NCBI GenBank assembly: GCA_032622095.1
Contig: CP136068.1
Location: forward strand, 54,708,025-54,772,024
Source of the DNA: Siphonodentalium dalli
Taxonomy: Eukaryota; Mollusca; Scaphopoda; Gadilida; Siphonodentaliidae
DNA length: 64,000 nt
Reading direction: 5' to 3'
In this document: positions 24,389-37,226 of the stretch, in pieces
Position numbering within the stretch: position 1 is the first letter of the stretch
Layout of the letters: the number at the start of each line of letters is the position of its first letter
The notes under the pieces: generated by a model
What the model was told of the DNA's origin: nothing
The model's input: the letters and a program-made list of their open reading frames with translations, nothing else
The model's database searches: none
Program-made: the position numbers and the translations under genes

Positions 24389-25497
24389 ATTACCTGTGCA
24401 GTTTGATCCAGGTTAGAATGATTTATAATTAGTTTCAAGAACAAAGTTCATATTAGTCATGTTTATATTCTAGCTTTATGTTGCATATGGAATAAGTTGA
24501 GACTTTAATACCAAAAGCTACTTTTATAGTTACATTGCTCTATCCTGCTATATCCTAAATTGAATATCAAAGCAACCAATAATGAACAAACAACTAATAA
24601 TTAAAATACCATATGTATTGGCAGTCAAATAACTGGAACTCCAAGATATACTACCTTATTACATGTATATGTACAGTACCTAACTGCTTAGACTTGTGAA
24701 TATAATAACTGTGGTTGATTTAATATCACAAAAGGCTAAGTTTTCATATTGTTATCCAAATAGTATGAACTTTTTGTATGAGTTATTTTGTTTTATAGTT
24801 TTAAACCAGTGGAATATAGTGGAACTGTTATTTTTGTTTGTATCATCAAGTTTATCTTGATAACAAATAATATCCATTATGTGGATTAAGAACAGAAGAT
24901 GGTAATCATTTCATAATTATGCTTATATAATATATCTTTCATCCGTCGAAATCTGGTACATTAATTTTGACATACATCAGCATACATACACCCCTAAATG
25001 GTAGTTAGTTCTGGTTAGTATGTTTTAAATAGCATAGTGTGTCATGGTTGATATTAACAGATTACATGAGCACAAAAACAGTGATTTTAAGTGGAGGAAA
25101 ACATTTGCATTTTTGGTCATTTACGCATTTTTTCCGGGTGAAATGACCCACCCACCCCCGCCTCATATATGGAATTTTTGTGCGCGACCCCCCCCCCCTG
25201 TAGTAATGTAAAATTAAAATTAGCTGTAGGGAACACTTTATTATACTGTGGTCCGTTTGTGTGTTTCGCGCACATTTTATCTTTTAAACTTTTTGACATG
25301 TTGACTTGAGAAAAAAAACCATAATGTTTTCAGTTTCAACTTCTTGCTCAATTTAAAGGCACTTGTTGGTTTGAAAGTACACATTATGATCGATTTTGAT
25401 ACATCGCGGATCATGGATCAGCATATGCCGATAAGTACGCTAAAAATGATATACATGTACATGAACGGCCTCTTTCTGGTTGTGTTAATTATTGTGA

Positions 25498-25530
25498 TCG
25501 AAGAACGTTTGGGTCCCGAACGTTCTTCGG
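25498..25530. repeat. Short perfect hairpin
   Basis: The arms cgaagaacgtt and aacgttcttcg surround tgggtcccg, all inside the 4.6-kb TIR element. It is probably a palindromic subfeature of that element rather than a terminator. Confidence 0.6.
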
Positions 25531-27865
25531 CATACAGAGAATTCCCAGTATTCTAGTCATTACATGGTATCTAATGCGGAAGTTGTGTGGTTTCGGATTA
25601 CTCGTTCACCACCACCATTACGTCATTATCTCTACACAAAGAGAGCACACGAGAAAACTACAGGATGCTCGGGTATTCAGCTAACTGAATTTGACCGTTG
25701 TTATGTAATATTGCGCATTGCGGATCGCAACTGTGTTTTTTTAATTCCTTTATGATTTTCATGATATAATAAAAGCTATATATCTGAAGGATTTAAATTC
25801 CGAATCGCGACGGACTGATTTCGTGGTATCCAAATGATATGTTGCAGGGTAAATCCGATGTTAAATTGGTTAACATGTTTTTAACCAATAACGATATATA
25901 TACCTCTACATAACCATATTGTAGACTCGATAGTATGGCATATGCAATTGTTGAGTCATGATAAAGGGCATTTTATTATTTAAATATTTGGTATGTATTC
26001 ATCGCGTTAGAGTCAGCAGAGGCTTATACACGCATAAATTAGTTTTAAAATATATATGAATTAACTATATTTTACTCTGGATAGACCTCAGTATTCCCCA
26101 ACATCAAACGTATACGTACGTTGCCCATTAATTTGTGTCTTCGCAATAAAGCATTCAATCATTTCATATGAACTGCCACATAACGGTACGTAGTCGGAAT
26201 TAGGAAAGATAATACGGTAACTTAATATAGATCACAATCCCGGAGGTTTCATTTATTCGAGATAAATAAATATAGCATATACACATACAGCATTTTTTAA
26301 ATGTGTTTTCATTCGTACTGAAGAGAAAGTTTATTTTTACCATTTATATGAATAGACTAACAGTGAACGCTCTTTATTGTTCCAACGTGACTAATTATTT
26401 ATTATATCTTTATTACCATGTCACGTCATAAATAATTGGGAATTCCGCTGCGAACACAAACGGAGCGACGATTTCTATCGGATGGAAAATACGAGCATTT
26501 TCGGTCCGATACAAATCGGAGGCATTCGGAGCGTCAGAATAGTTGCGCATCGGAACCGCATGCATGTGTGGGTACCCTGCATTTCTATTTGATTTTCCGT
26601 CCGACAATAGCATGCGATAAAAATAACGCACCATACGCATACGCAAGCATGTGTGGCTAGCTTAAGTGGGAAGCTCGAGGCCCGCTTAATTGTGAAACAA
26701 TATAATCTGCATTCTGAATGGCAACGTGAACACTGCATGTAAATGTAGCTCATATGGTTATGATTGAAACTCGCACCCTATGCGCGGCGCTGCAATGGGG
26801 ACAATTAAATTTGACACCTCTTACAGACTTGGCTGAACTGTCAAACGGTTATGTAAGAGATAACTGACACCCATTATACTACCATTGTCTGAAATAACAC
26901 GGACACAGTCGCACGCTATATATAAACATAACTATGTATATGTGATTCCTAGTGATCACCGACATTTTGTTTTATTATTTTAGCTAGTATATATATTACA
27001 CTATACACCCGGTTCATCCACTTCATATTATTATACACCCATAGCATGATAATCATTAAAATTCAAGTGGGTTGTAGATAAGTAGTTCCGCCCCTTCCAA
27101 ATCATCCAGGGTTAAATCCAAAACCCCAATAAATAACAAAAACATACGCTAGCTGAATCAGTCTTCCCTCGGAACGTTTATGCATGCATTGATGTAGGGG
27201 CCTGAACAAATGAGAGAGCTAGGGAATGTTATCCATATTTGCGTTTCGCGCATATTTCGATCTTTTAAACATTTTGCTAAACAAGATAGCATTATTAAAA
27301 ATAAATTAAAACAAATTTAATTGTTTAATGGACTTGGATCATTATATTATACATATATATATGTGTGCATGTGTGTAAATAATACGAAATTTGCACTTAA
27401 AATTGAAATAAGTGATCGAGGGGCCGGAAGAAATCAATCAATACAATAACAAATTGTTTATTTATTTTACCTATACATGTAGCTAGTTAATCATTCTGGA
27501 ATTTTTGAAAATATCAACCATAATATAAATATAATGTACAACAGCATACAATGCATGGCCCACTGAGTGTATGCTTTAGAATAAACTACAGTAAAGGGTT
27601 TCGGCTATGCATGATGTGATACAATATAGCTGTTGATATTTTGAAGCGATTCTCTGTGATTCGCGGCGATTCGCGGTGATTTCCAGTGATTCCCAGCGAT
27701 CACTGACAAGTCACCCGGACGTTTGTTTATTCAACTTAATCCGATCCACTCGAGTTCACCGTGGATCACCGTGGAAAAATCACCGTGAATGCCGGTGATT
27801 CACGGAGGCTTAGTGGGGTTCCCACCGTGTTGAGTGTTTTCCTTATACCACACTCTGAGTGTACT

Positions 27866-29570
27866 GTACCAAGTTTCATCGAAATCGGTTTGGCCGTTTT
27901 AGAGTCCATCGATTACAGACACACACACACACAGACAGATCTTCCAAAATATATAATAGACTAGCCGATGAGCCCGACGTTGTCCGGGCTATTCAAAAAC
28001 CAAATTTCAAGTCGATAGCTCCACCCGTTTCCAAGCTCAAATTTCAAGTCGATAGCTCTACCCGTTTCCGAGATCTGGTCTGCGCATGCGCGAAGCTGGC
28101 GTCGCACGGACTCGGCGACCCGATAAAATTCGTATCCTGGGCAAGATACATTCACATAGCAAATTTCAAGTCGATAGCTCCACCCGTTTCCGAGATCTCG
28201 TCTGCGCATGCGCGAAGCGGGTGCCGCACGTGCTCGCCAATACGACAACGACGACCGCCTGGTCAAACTACACACACGTACCAAGTTTCGTCCCGATCGG
28301 TCGAGAATCGTAGATTTGTATTAATGACATACAGACAGACATAGACAAACAGAGGTCTTCAAAATATATACGAGACTAGCCGATGACCCCGACGTTGTCT
28401 GGGCTATTCAAACACCAAATTTCAAGTCGATAGCTCCACCCGTTTCCGAGATCTGGTCTGCGCATGCCCGAAGCTGGCATCGCACGAGCTCGGCGACCCG
28501 ATAAAATTCGTATCCGGGGCAAGATACATTCACATACCAAATTTCAAGTCGATAGCTCCACCCGTTTCCGAGATCTCGTCTGCGCATGCGCGAAGCTGGC
28601 GTCGCACGGGCTCGGCGACCCGATAAAATTCATATCCGGGGCAAGATACATTCACATACCAAATTTCAAGTCGATAGCTCCACCCGTTTCCGAGATCTCG
28701 TATGCGCATGCGCGAAGCTGGTGTCGCACGGGCTCGGCGACCCGATAAAATTCGTATCCGGGGCAAGATACATTCACATAGCAAATTTCAAGTCGATAGC
28801 TCCACCCGTTTCCGAGATCTCGTCTGCGCATGCGCGAAGCGGGCGCCGCACGGGCTCGCCAATACGACAACGTTCACCGCCTGGTCAAACTACACACACA
28901 TACCAAGTTTCGTCCCGATCGGTCGAGAATCGTAGATTTGTATTAATGACAGACAGACAGACAGACAAACAAACATACAGACAGAGGTCTTCAAAATATA
29001 TATGAGACTAGCCGATGAGCCCGACGTTGTCCGGGCTATTCAAAAACCAAATTTCAAGTCGATAGCTCTACCCAGCCCGACGTTGTCCGGGCTATTCAAA
29101 AACCAAATTTCAAGTCGATAGCTCTACCCGTTTCCGAGATCTGGTCTGCGCATGCACGAAGATGTCGTCGCACGGGCTCGGCGACCCGATAAAATTCGTA
29201 TCCGGGGCAAGATACATTCACATACCAAATTTCAAGTCGATAGCTCCACCCGTTTCCGAGATCTCATCTGCGCATGCGCGAAGCTGGCGTCGCACGGGCT
29301 CGGCGACCCGATACAATTTGTATCCCGGGCAAGATACATTCACATACCAAATTTGAAGTCGATAGCTCCACCCGTTTCCGAGATCTCGTCTGCGCATGCG
29401 CGAAGCGGGCGCCACATGGGCTCGCCAATACGACAACGTCCACCGCCTGGTCAAACTACACACACGTACCAAGTTTCGTCCCGATAGGTCGAGAATCGTA
29501 GATTTGTATAAATGACAAACAAACATACAGACAAACAGACAAACAGAGGTCGTCAAAATATATATGAGAT
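27866..29570. repeat. Composite repeat block: tail of the interrupted copy plus three head-to-tail copies
   Basis: 27866-27960 is the 3' tail of the copy begun at 22752 (ccaagtttcatcgaaatcgg then acacacacagacag). Three further copies start ctagccgatga near 27960, 28375 and 29007. Each has a gcccgacgttgtccgggct-type head, one to five internal 122-bp units (caaatttcaagtcgatagct .. ctgcgcatgcgcgaag .. gatacattcacatac), a distinct last segment and an agacagacagacaaac tail ending aaaatatatatgaga. Open frames on both strands are by-products of unit periodicity. The head and tail match those of the 22752 copy, but the internal units differ. Confidence 0.85.
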
Positions 29571-30919
29571 AACTTGGGACTATTCCAGTAACGAAAGCAT
29601 GAGAAACACGAACATGTGTTTACAGACATGTAGATAACTGCACGTAAAACCAAAATGATATACGAAAATCATACGAAAATCATAGTAGAATATATTTATA
29701 ATATTCCAAAGTCTTTATCTGCGATTTTTTTACCAGAACAGTTAAGTCCAACAAAAAATACGGGAATGGATTTATACTAACAACACATCGCGATACATAT
29801 AATAAGACACTAGACGTTTTATTTTGACAACTGCAATGTATTTCGTTCTCTCCATAAATCGACAAACTTCAAAGCTGCGATCAAAATTCATGATCGCTTT
29901 GCGTGTGCAAACTTTATATAATGCTATTGCTGCGTATCTATGAGGTTAATGGGTTACCCAGTGATTGATAATGTAACTATACTTCTATTTGCATGTGACA
30001 ATCATGACACTGATGACATCGTATACAACACAAAATCCTCGGCTAACTTCAGATTTTTTTTTAATCGTTGTAAAAATAAGATTAGCTGCCAAATATTAGA
30101 TTATATGAGCAAAATGGACATTTTAAATATGTATTATTGGTATATTGAAAGAAAATACTAATATTTGTTCAGGATCATGTTCCTTTAATATATACCGTTC
30201 TTATCTAAGAAGAAACGTTTTATCCAAGAAGAAATGTAGACTATATCGTGTTATTGCTCTTCAATCATAAGAGATCACCATATATTCCCAGGATTGTTTA
30301 CAAAGCATATTTCTATATGGATATTGACTGTGTCAACTTCATTCAAACTTAAAGATTTATAGAAGATATGTACCATGGTCCAACCACAAGTGATTCCTGG
30401 GACCCCCAATTAATATCGGATTTGATGAGCAATACCACTCTGCCATCTGGTAAATTCATCAAATATGACAAGTCCAAGACATCTGTACCAAGCAGACATG
30501 TCAAAGCTGGATCACGGCATCTTCAAAATGACTATTCCTCTTCCACCGAACATCCGATGGGATATTCATCCATTCAAGTTGGTCATCCCCTGGGATATTC
30601 GGTCATTTGAAGCATACATCCCATGGGATATTTGTGTTGTAGAATATTTTATTGGAGAGTGATCATGAGCCGGTCTTGTGTGTCATGGCTTATTTGTTCG
30701 ATTCATTTCAGTCATACGGATGTTCAGCATCCTGCTACACCTCTGGAAATTAGAGTTAACCTATCTGTTCTGTTGAAAGCCATGTACAAGATAGTGGCAA
30801 GCATTGAATTCATGTTGCCAAGCAGGCAATACGTTTCCATTTTATTTTATTTTACTGGTGAATGCTTATGGTGAAGAAACTGGGCACATCCATCTGACAA
30901 TTCGTATTTTCTGATTCAG

Positions 30920-31041
30920 GTATTGTGGTGATGGATTTGCTTCATCAGTATTGACAAATTTCAACACCTTGATGGTGATTCTACGTACCAACTATGAAGG
31001 GACTAGAACAGGATTCAATGCTACAGTTAAATTATTAACAG
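30920..31041 (+). CDS. Mosaic extracellular protein, exon 4 (CUB domain, last third)
   Basis: The acceptor ctgattcag is followed by one base that completes the Arg codon begun in exon 3. The exon then encodes YCGDGFASSVLTNFNTLMV with the fourth CUB cysteine and ends RTGFNATVKLLT, the classic C-terminal CUB strand (G-F-x-A-x-V). It ends one base into a codon at donor gtttgt. NAT is a potential N-glycosylation site. With exons 2 and 3 it completes a canonical four-cysteine CUB of about 115 residues. The next exon (35074) begins with the two bases needed, so CUB is followed almost immediately by the kringle. Confidence 0.92.
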
Positions 31042-34000
31042 GTTTGTCATTGGAGAGAAACCCGAATACAGGCACTGTCAACTTTACCATCTGTATACTA
31101 TCAGTAGATAGAAACATGAATCCAGACACTGTCTACCATCTGTATACATACTATCAGTGGATAGAAACATGAATCCAGACACTGTCTACACTGTCTGTAT
31201 ACATACTATCATGTTGCACATATATATGATGCATTGATAGAATTGACATTGCTAAGTAATTATATGGTTTTGATGTGACATTCATGAGATCGGATTGGCT
31301 GCACTTCTTCAACATTATCCAATCAAATCTACTGTCCCAGAAATACTTACCTGCCATTGGTTAATTGTATAAAATTAGTTTCTAAAAGTTGACACTTTCT
31401 TCGCTAAATACTCAATGACGGGTAGTTAGTCCTTCCTTAAAACCCACTTGCGCATCTACCTATTGTTGTAGCTAGAGTATTATCCCTACGAATGTCTTCC
31501 ACTGAAGACGCCGAGGTGTTAGCTCGCCGAGATGGTAATTATTTTGCGAGTCATTATTAGCTCAACTGTGCATTATGTAAATAATGACCAGTAAAATAAT
31601 GACCACCTCGAGAAGAGGAATAAACGCTCCTGGTTAAGTGGTCCTGCTTTTATGCTGGTGGTTCCTGGTGAATTACTATGATGTTGGTAGAGCAAAGTGA
31701 TGCTGTTTTGAAAATGTACCGTTATTTTTTCTTAGCTGTCATTTTCACGACCTGTGGCTAATATGAACGAATGGAGAAAAGCCATTATGTTTATAAAACA
31801 TTAAAAAACATATACATGTATATTGTAAGATATTTCAAGGGATGGGTGGTTTGAAGTTCCAAATTATGCTCGAATTTTATTACATCGCGGTCCGGTTTCA
31901 GGGATCAACATGGGTCGATAAATAAGCTAAAATTCTCATGTGGCCTGTTAAGCCACAGAAAGAATAATTCAAGTGATCGAATGCAGAAAGTTCTGGATGG
32001 CACGAAACAATAAATCACGTTCCTTGCTAGTCTATTCCTGAAGTTGTAGCAGTAACAAGCTTTTTTTCACTTCGGTGTGAAAATTGAAAACAGTTTGAAA
32101 ATAGCTGTGACATTGACAACTATTTTTCAGAGCATATGGAGCCGGTATATCAATTTATTACACACTTTCCAGAAGTACAGTGTTATTGCTGTTCCATATT
32201 TAGAAATATGTATGGACCGTACATTCCATACACATCTCCATAGACGTATCCAGGCCGTTTTTCATACCGTTTACAGGTTTGGGTGCCCAAACTACAGGCG
32301 CCCAAAAAAAAAATTTAAAAAAAAACACAAAAAATTTGAATTTTAGAAAATAGCCTATTATATGAATTACAGTGATAATGGTCTCATTTCAAGCAGGATA
32401 AGCATAATCCATTGAACAAAAAGATATCTGACAATAACTTATAATTAGCATTTCCAATCCATACATATATAAACAAAATTCCAAAGTTATGCTTCAGAAA
32501 CTTGATCAAATTGAACTGTCAGTAAAATTCAAAATACTGACTCCAAGAGCTCTAGATTAGCTCTCAATGCATTGGATTTAAAAAAAAAATCCAGGGGAGA
32601 CCCCCCCCAACCACCACCACCATCAGCAGGGGGAATGGGGATACCACCTCCCAAACCTCCCTCGCTCATGTCTTTGGGATATGCCTTCGGTATATCATTG
32701 CCCAAAAACAGGTGTCCCCAAAAAATCCCTGGATATGTCACTGATCTCGTTGACGTACTTGTCATTCGCCTCAACCATGAAACCGTATCGACAAACCCAT
32801 TTACACATAGTGTCGTTCTGTGTATATATCATGTATTTATCAACCTATATTACACATGCTTACAAAATTACAGGCACAAAGGGTTGAAGATAGAATGGGC
32901 CATGCCCCTTTAAATAATGACTCTTTTGGTTATTACAAACTGGTCATACTCTAGATGGCTATTCCTGTCGCTTTTGCAAACACTCGGACAGTCATGATTA
33001 AACTATTAAAAAATATACATGTTTTTGAATGTTTCATGCACGTACACACTAGCTTTTTCTCAAATCAGATTAGCCAAACACAAGCTAAATAACATCTTTA
33101 GAAAAATAGCAATATGTTGTATTTAAAAGCATCAGTTGTCCCCTACCATGCAGCATCATAGCAAATCAGCAGGACCCACTAGCATCATAGCAAATTAGCA
33201 GGACAACTTAACCAGGGGCGGAAACAGCGTGTGGGTATCTTCCAGTTGATGAATAACATTTGACATGTTAATCTCCCAGCGACATCAACAGTGCAGAATT
33301 ACATCAAACTGAATTCCAAATTTGCGAAAAATATGAGACTTGGTGAGTGGATTGAGCTGGTTTTGCACAAAACTTTTATCAAAATGTTCAATAGTTTGAA
33401 ATATCAATGAGTTAATGACACATCAATTGCAAAAGTAACAATAAGTTGACATTTATCTGATGTTAAAATCAAAATCGTTCTTACATTTCGGTGAAAATTT
33501 GTAATAAAAGTGTCATAATTTTGGAAAAATCACCACCATAGACGAGGTTTGGCGAGACAAATATACAACAATTGGAAAGCTTGTAGTATGCCAGTTGTAC
33601 ACTTGCAGCCCAAATAGAAGTTTCCAGATTTGTTTACAAATGCATTTGGAAATTTTCGCGTCAATATTTAAATATAACATGTTGATTGCCAAAAAAAAAA
33701 AAAAAGTTTGTATACATAGAAATCTTAGATGAGACAGATCGTCATGTATCATAAGTTTGACCAACCAACCCCACCCCATGGTCATTTTATAGAAGTAATT
33801 TATCAGTCCAATTCTAACTTAAATCAAGGTAAACTAAAAGAAAGTTCTACGAATAATAGAATGTAAAGAACGGTAATTATTTATGGGTTTCAAGGTAAGT
33901 AATCGCGTCTACTCTAAAATAACAATTAAAACGCACCCAACAACAAACATAAAATAGACGGGCAAAACAGAAAACTAAGAGAAAAATAAGAAATCCAGTT

Positions 34001-35073
34001 GAAAAATGCTGTTTGATAACCCAAAAAGGGATGCAAGACAGTTTGCAAAATGGACGGGTGCAGTTTAAACTTCAAAGCTTGACCGTGTTACCACGTCCCT
34101 TCTTTGACCAAATGAGAGTTATTGAAATTCAAGCTAGTAATTGTTCAACAAATGACGATTGAATATGATATCATATACGAAAAAAATGCTGAAGTAGATA
34201 AAAATGAAAAAAAAACCACAATAGCATGACTCTTCCTTCACTTGTGGGTCTGGGTTATGAATGGGGAAGCCAGACCATAAGTATGAGGTGACAATATACA
34301 ATACAGTACTTTTTCCTGATTAATGATAACTTGTATTGAGCCCGTGCTGAAATGTGACGACTGTGTTAAAATATCACACGCACAGTTGCCAACTGCTCTC
34401 TATCAGGTTAGCGATGTTTAGGCCAAACCAATACAATTATTGGATAGGAAGTTTTAATGGCTGTTCAGCAAAGCTTATATACATTAGTTAATACATATTC
34501 AAAAGACCACTGTGTTCACAACACAGTGTCCGAATACCCATATGCCACTCATATATATTGTGCACATAGGTGTGTGTGGGTTTTAAGTCGGATAATGACC
34601 TTGTGAAGTGTTTGAGACCAAATAAGCACCCGCGGCCGCTTCACGGCCTTGGGTGATTATTTGGCATCAGACACTTCCATCAGTCATTATCCTTTACCTA
34701 ATTATGAAATGTTCAGATAATAAAATCAACGAACAACCAGGTCATTTGTTGAACTTATTTTCGGAATATTTTTCAGTAAAGATTAGGGATTCCATCTGCG
34801 CTTTGTATTGTCTATGGTCTGCTAACATTTCCTGAACTTCCATCCAGGTGAATAATAGACCATTCCAATTTTTTTTATGCTGGGGTGTACAGGAAGATGG
34901 CCTAATAAATTATCTATACTTTTATAACTGGTCTGAAGAATCCATTCAGTAAAGAAATGCTTCAAGAATAAAGTGGTCATTGGGACATTTGCTCACATAA
35001 CATTTTATTCACATTTATTCATGCTTCTTTATCCTCAGTCAATGTCATTTTGTCTGTCTTTTCTTATTTTCAG
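31042..35073. other. Intron 4
   Basis: It starts with a small tandem duplication (31070-31215, unit about 57 bp around agaaacatgaatccagacac) and contains a foldback hairpin at 34590-34692. A purine/pyrimidine-rich repeat-like patch lies at 32570-32720, with runs of A, C and caccaccacc. The rest is AT-rich with no recognisable gene. Confidence 0.65.
34590..34692. repeat. Long hairpin, about 40-bp arms with a GC-rich loop
   Basis: The left arm ggataatgacc..gtgtttgag..caaataa.caccc pairs with the right arm gggtgattatttgg..cagacac..gtcattatcc. The loop is gcggccgcttcacggcctt. It has the same layout as the hairpins at 14956 and 54727. Confidence 0.85.
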
Positions 35074-35206
35074 CAAATAATTTGTGTTATAATTTGAATG
35101 ATGAGGGTGCATCTTACAGAGGATCTGTTAACTACACGGTTGATTTTGACATCTGTCTACCATGGGCGCAGATGGTCCACTGTCGTCACTACTCTTTCCA
35201 CCATGA
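35074..35206 (+). CDS. Mosaic extracellular protein, exon 5 (kringle, N-terminal half)
   Basis: The acceptor ttcttattttcag is excellent; two bases complete the codon left open by exon 4. It encodes NNLCYNLNDEGASYRGSVNY and then TVDFDICLPW, the hallmark kringle start (C-Y, G-x-S-Y-R-G, Thr before the second cysteine, C-x-x-W), and ends VHCRHYSFHHE, the HxHxF region. The donor is gtaatt, phase 2. Kringles are triple-disulfide extracellular modules for protein or lysine binding. An extra Cys sits in VHCRHY, where ordinary kringles have none; a partner extra Cys is in the next exon. NYT is a potential glycosylation site. Splitting a kringle between two exons at this point is usual in animal genes. 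Confidence 0.94.
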
Positions 35207-35727
35207 GTAATTACATTAATTATCATATATACATAATGTTTATAGTACTGTGCCTATAATATCCAAGTTGACATGTGCATGTATTTTGGTTTCTACACAT
35301 ATTCATTGGTGGCAGGAGTTACTGTTGCTAGGAGACAGGTCATCGGCATAAATAGTTAAATTAGTTTCACATCGCCCTCCTATATGCTATGTTACACCTG
35401 AGAACATACATTATTTTTAATTGTGAAACATATGACCAATGTCAAGTGTCAAGCAAAATGAAAATTAGTGTTATAATCATGGATAAATTTCCAACAACAT
35501 GCACATATAAAACTTTCAGTACATTATGATTTGACAACAAGCAAGTTTGAAAATAGGTGATTTATCACTGAAATTATCTGCAGATATAAAAAATTAGGGT
35601 GAATAAAGTATTTAAAGTCTCTGTTGGTAGAAAATATCTGCTAATAATTATTTGATTAGCAGCTGTGGAATGATCCATTAGCTTGAGTTCTCTATTCTGT
35701 TGTTTGAGGAGATAAACGCACTCTGTT

Positions 35728-35850
35728 TTGCTAGATATTCTGGGATTCGAGCATGAGAACAGTTTGTTAATGAACTGGCTTGTTAACTAGCCAACTTGCC
35801 GTTGAGTTCAGTAACTATTTTCATGCTTGAATCCCTGAATATCCAACAAA
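35728..35850. repeat. Diverged foldback hairpin
   Basis: The arm gttttgctagatattctggg with gattcgagcatgagaacag pairs with its inverse complement on the right (ctattttcatgcttgaatcc then ctgaatatccaacaaaac) with several mismatches. The spacer contains a smaller ttgttaa..ttaacta inversion. Confidence 0.7.
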
Positions 35851-36954
35851 ACGGTTGTGATTGTGATTCAATCCATCAAAAAATTAAAAGAAACTGCACG
35901 AAATGCACTTTTCATCGACATGCATGCTTTGAAGTGATATATCCTTAATACTCGATCAAATCTATGGATATGTTAACTGTTAACCGCGTCTATAGAAAAC
36001 AATGTTTCGATTACGCGACTCTCAGCAGCGCAGTGATATATTGTATATGCGTTGTCAATTACACCATGCTCCATTAAAAATTTGTGCATGCTTCAGTGAC
36101 CGATGCTGGTGAATTGAAAACTAAAGTTGGCAGCTCTCTGCCAGATCAGATCAGAATATTCGACTTGAATTACAATGTTTGATAAACTAAACTAAACTAA
36201 AAATTTAAATAGAGTCTGGTATGTACCTGGCTGGGTGACCAACATAGAATTCCATTTGTAACTGACAGCAGCAGACTGTTGAGATTGATTATGTCGGCCT
36301 CTTAGTGTTTGTTGAGTAAGACTTTGAATGTTGATTACCATAAATCAGTCTATTAAATGTCAAAGTTGCTTTTGGCAGAGCATGACTATTTTGGATTTGA
36401 TAAAGATAATAGTGCATGACTAGTTGAAACAGGCTGCCTCTGGGAGCTTTTATTCAGCATCGGAGGGGCATGCAGCCCCTGCACAAAGGGGCCTGTGGTG
36501 CACTTCACACACATTTGGACCTAAATATTCACATAGGTTCATACTTGACTTATTTGATTCTGAAATAAGCCCATAGTGAGCTTATTTTAATTCTTGTTGT
36601 GTTTAAAAATAATATATTTAATATATATTAAATCTGTATATTTTTATATATTATTCAAAACGGTCAGGCCCAGATGTTTAAAAACTCATATGTATAATAT
36701 ACATGTGTAATGTTATTGGAGGGGAAGAACATTAAAACAAGCCTCAGAATGGAAAATAATGTGATTTGAGTTTGCTGAAAAGTTACTTTGTGAGTTATTG
36801 TTCTCTGTATTCTAGCAGTGGTTTCCCTCTAGCAATGGTTTAAATTCCCTCTGGCGGTGGTTTCCGCTAGTTATCGAGTCCAAAATTGTGATACATAATC
36901 CCAATTTTTGATTTCATAACCACACTGAAGTTTGGAAAACAATTGATTTCCTTA

Positions 36955-37226
36955 TTCATGGAGTGTCTACATGGCTTCAAGAGTAAACGTTCATGAAAAC
37001 ATAACTGTTGGAATATCTGTCACGTGTCAAATTAGAACTTGACAGAAGCGAACTGGTAGATGTGATATTCCCAGACTTCCAAAAGGCATTTGATACCGTG
37101 CCACATGCGAGGTTGTTTCACAAACAGAACATATGGTATACAAGGCAGTTTGATAACATGGATTTGAGACTTTCTAAGTAACAGAATACAGCGTGTTAAA
37201 GTCAACGGTGAGTGTTCAGAATGGAT
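36955..37226 (+). pseudogene. CR1-like LINE reverse transcriptase, 5' fragment
   Basis: Fragments read HGFKSKRS, then LDRSELVDVIFPDFQKAFDT and VPHARLF, then RVKVNGECSEW. This is the order and spacing of a CR1/Jockey-group LINE reverse transcriptase up to the point just before the G-V-P-Q-G motif. There are internal stops and frame changes. The continuation (PQSSVLG onward) is found at 38884, after an inserted second LINE. Confidence 0.8.

Larger units (their letters stand above)
23288..27865. mobile_element. 4.6-kb TIR element with GTAC target duplication
   Basis: Flanked by GTAC (23284-23287 and 27866-27869). Its ends are inverse complements over about 45 bases with a few mismatches, starting AGTACACTCA and reaching the identical core aaggaaaacactcaacacgg. 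Next to each end are repeated tcaccgtg / cacggtga motifs (subterminal iterons). On both sides the host DNA is the same composite repeat in register, confirming the borders. The interior has no intact transposase; the only domain-like piece is a C2H2-type zinc-finger fragment at 24197-24388. The family is not assigned; 4-bp duplications occur in several DNA-transposon superfamilies. Confidence 0.85.
15650..30919. other. Intron 3 (15.3 kb)
   Basis: This intron splits the CUB domain before its last cysteine. It contains several repeat families, a DUF3504-type pseudogene, a 4.6-kb TIR element and a composite repeat block, annotated separately. Nothing is recognised at 15650-16020, 17871-18630, 19131-19535, 21783-22590 or 29571-30919. 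Confidence 0.7.

Noticed and set aside
27859-29556. Several overlapping Arg-rich open frames on both strands
   Set aside because: All are phases of the 122-bp tandem unit of a composite repeat; identical peptides recur with the repeat period.
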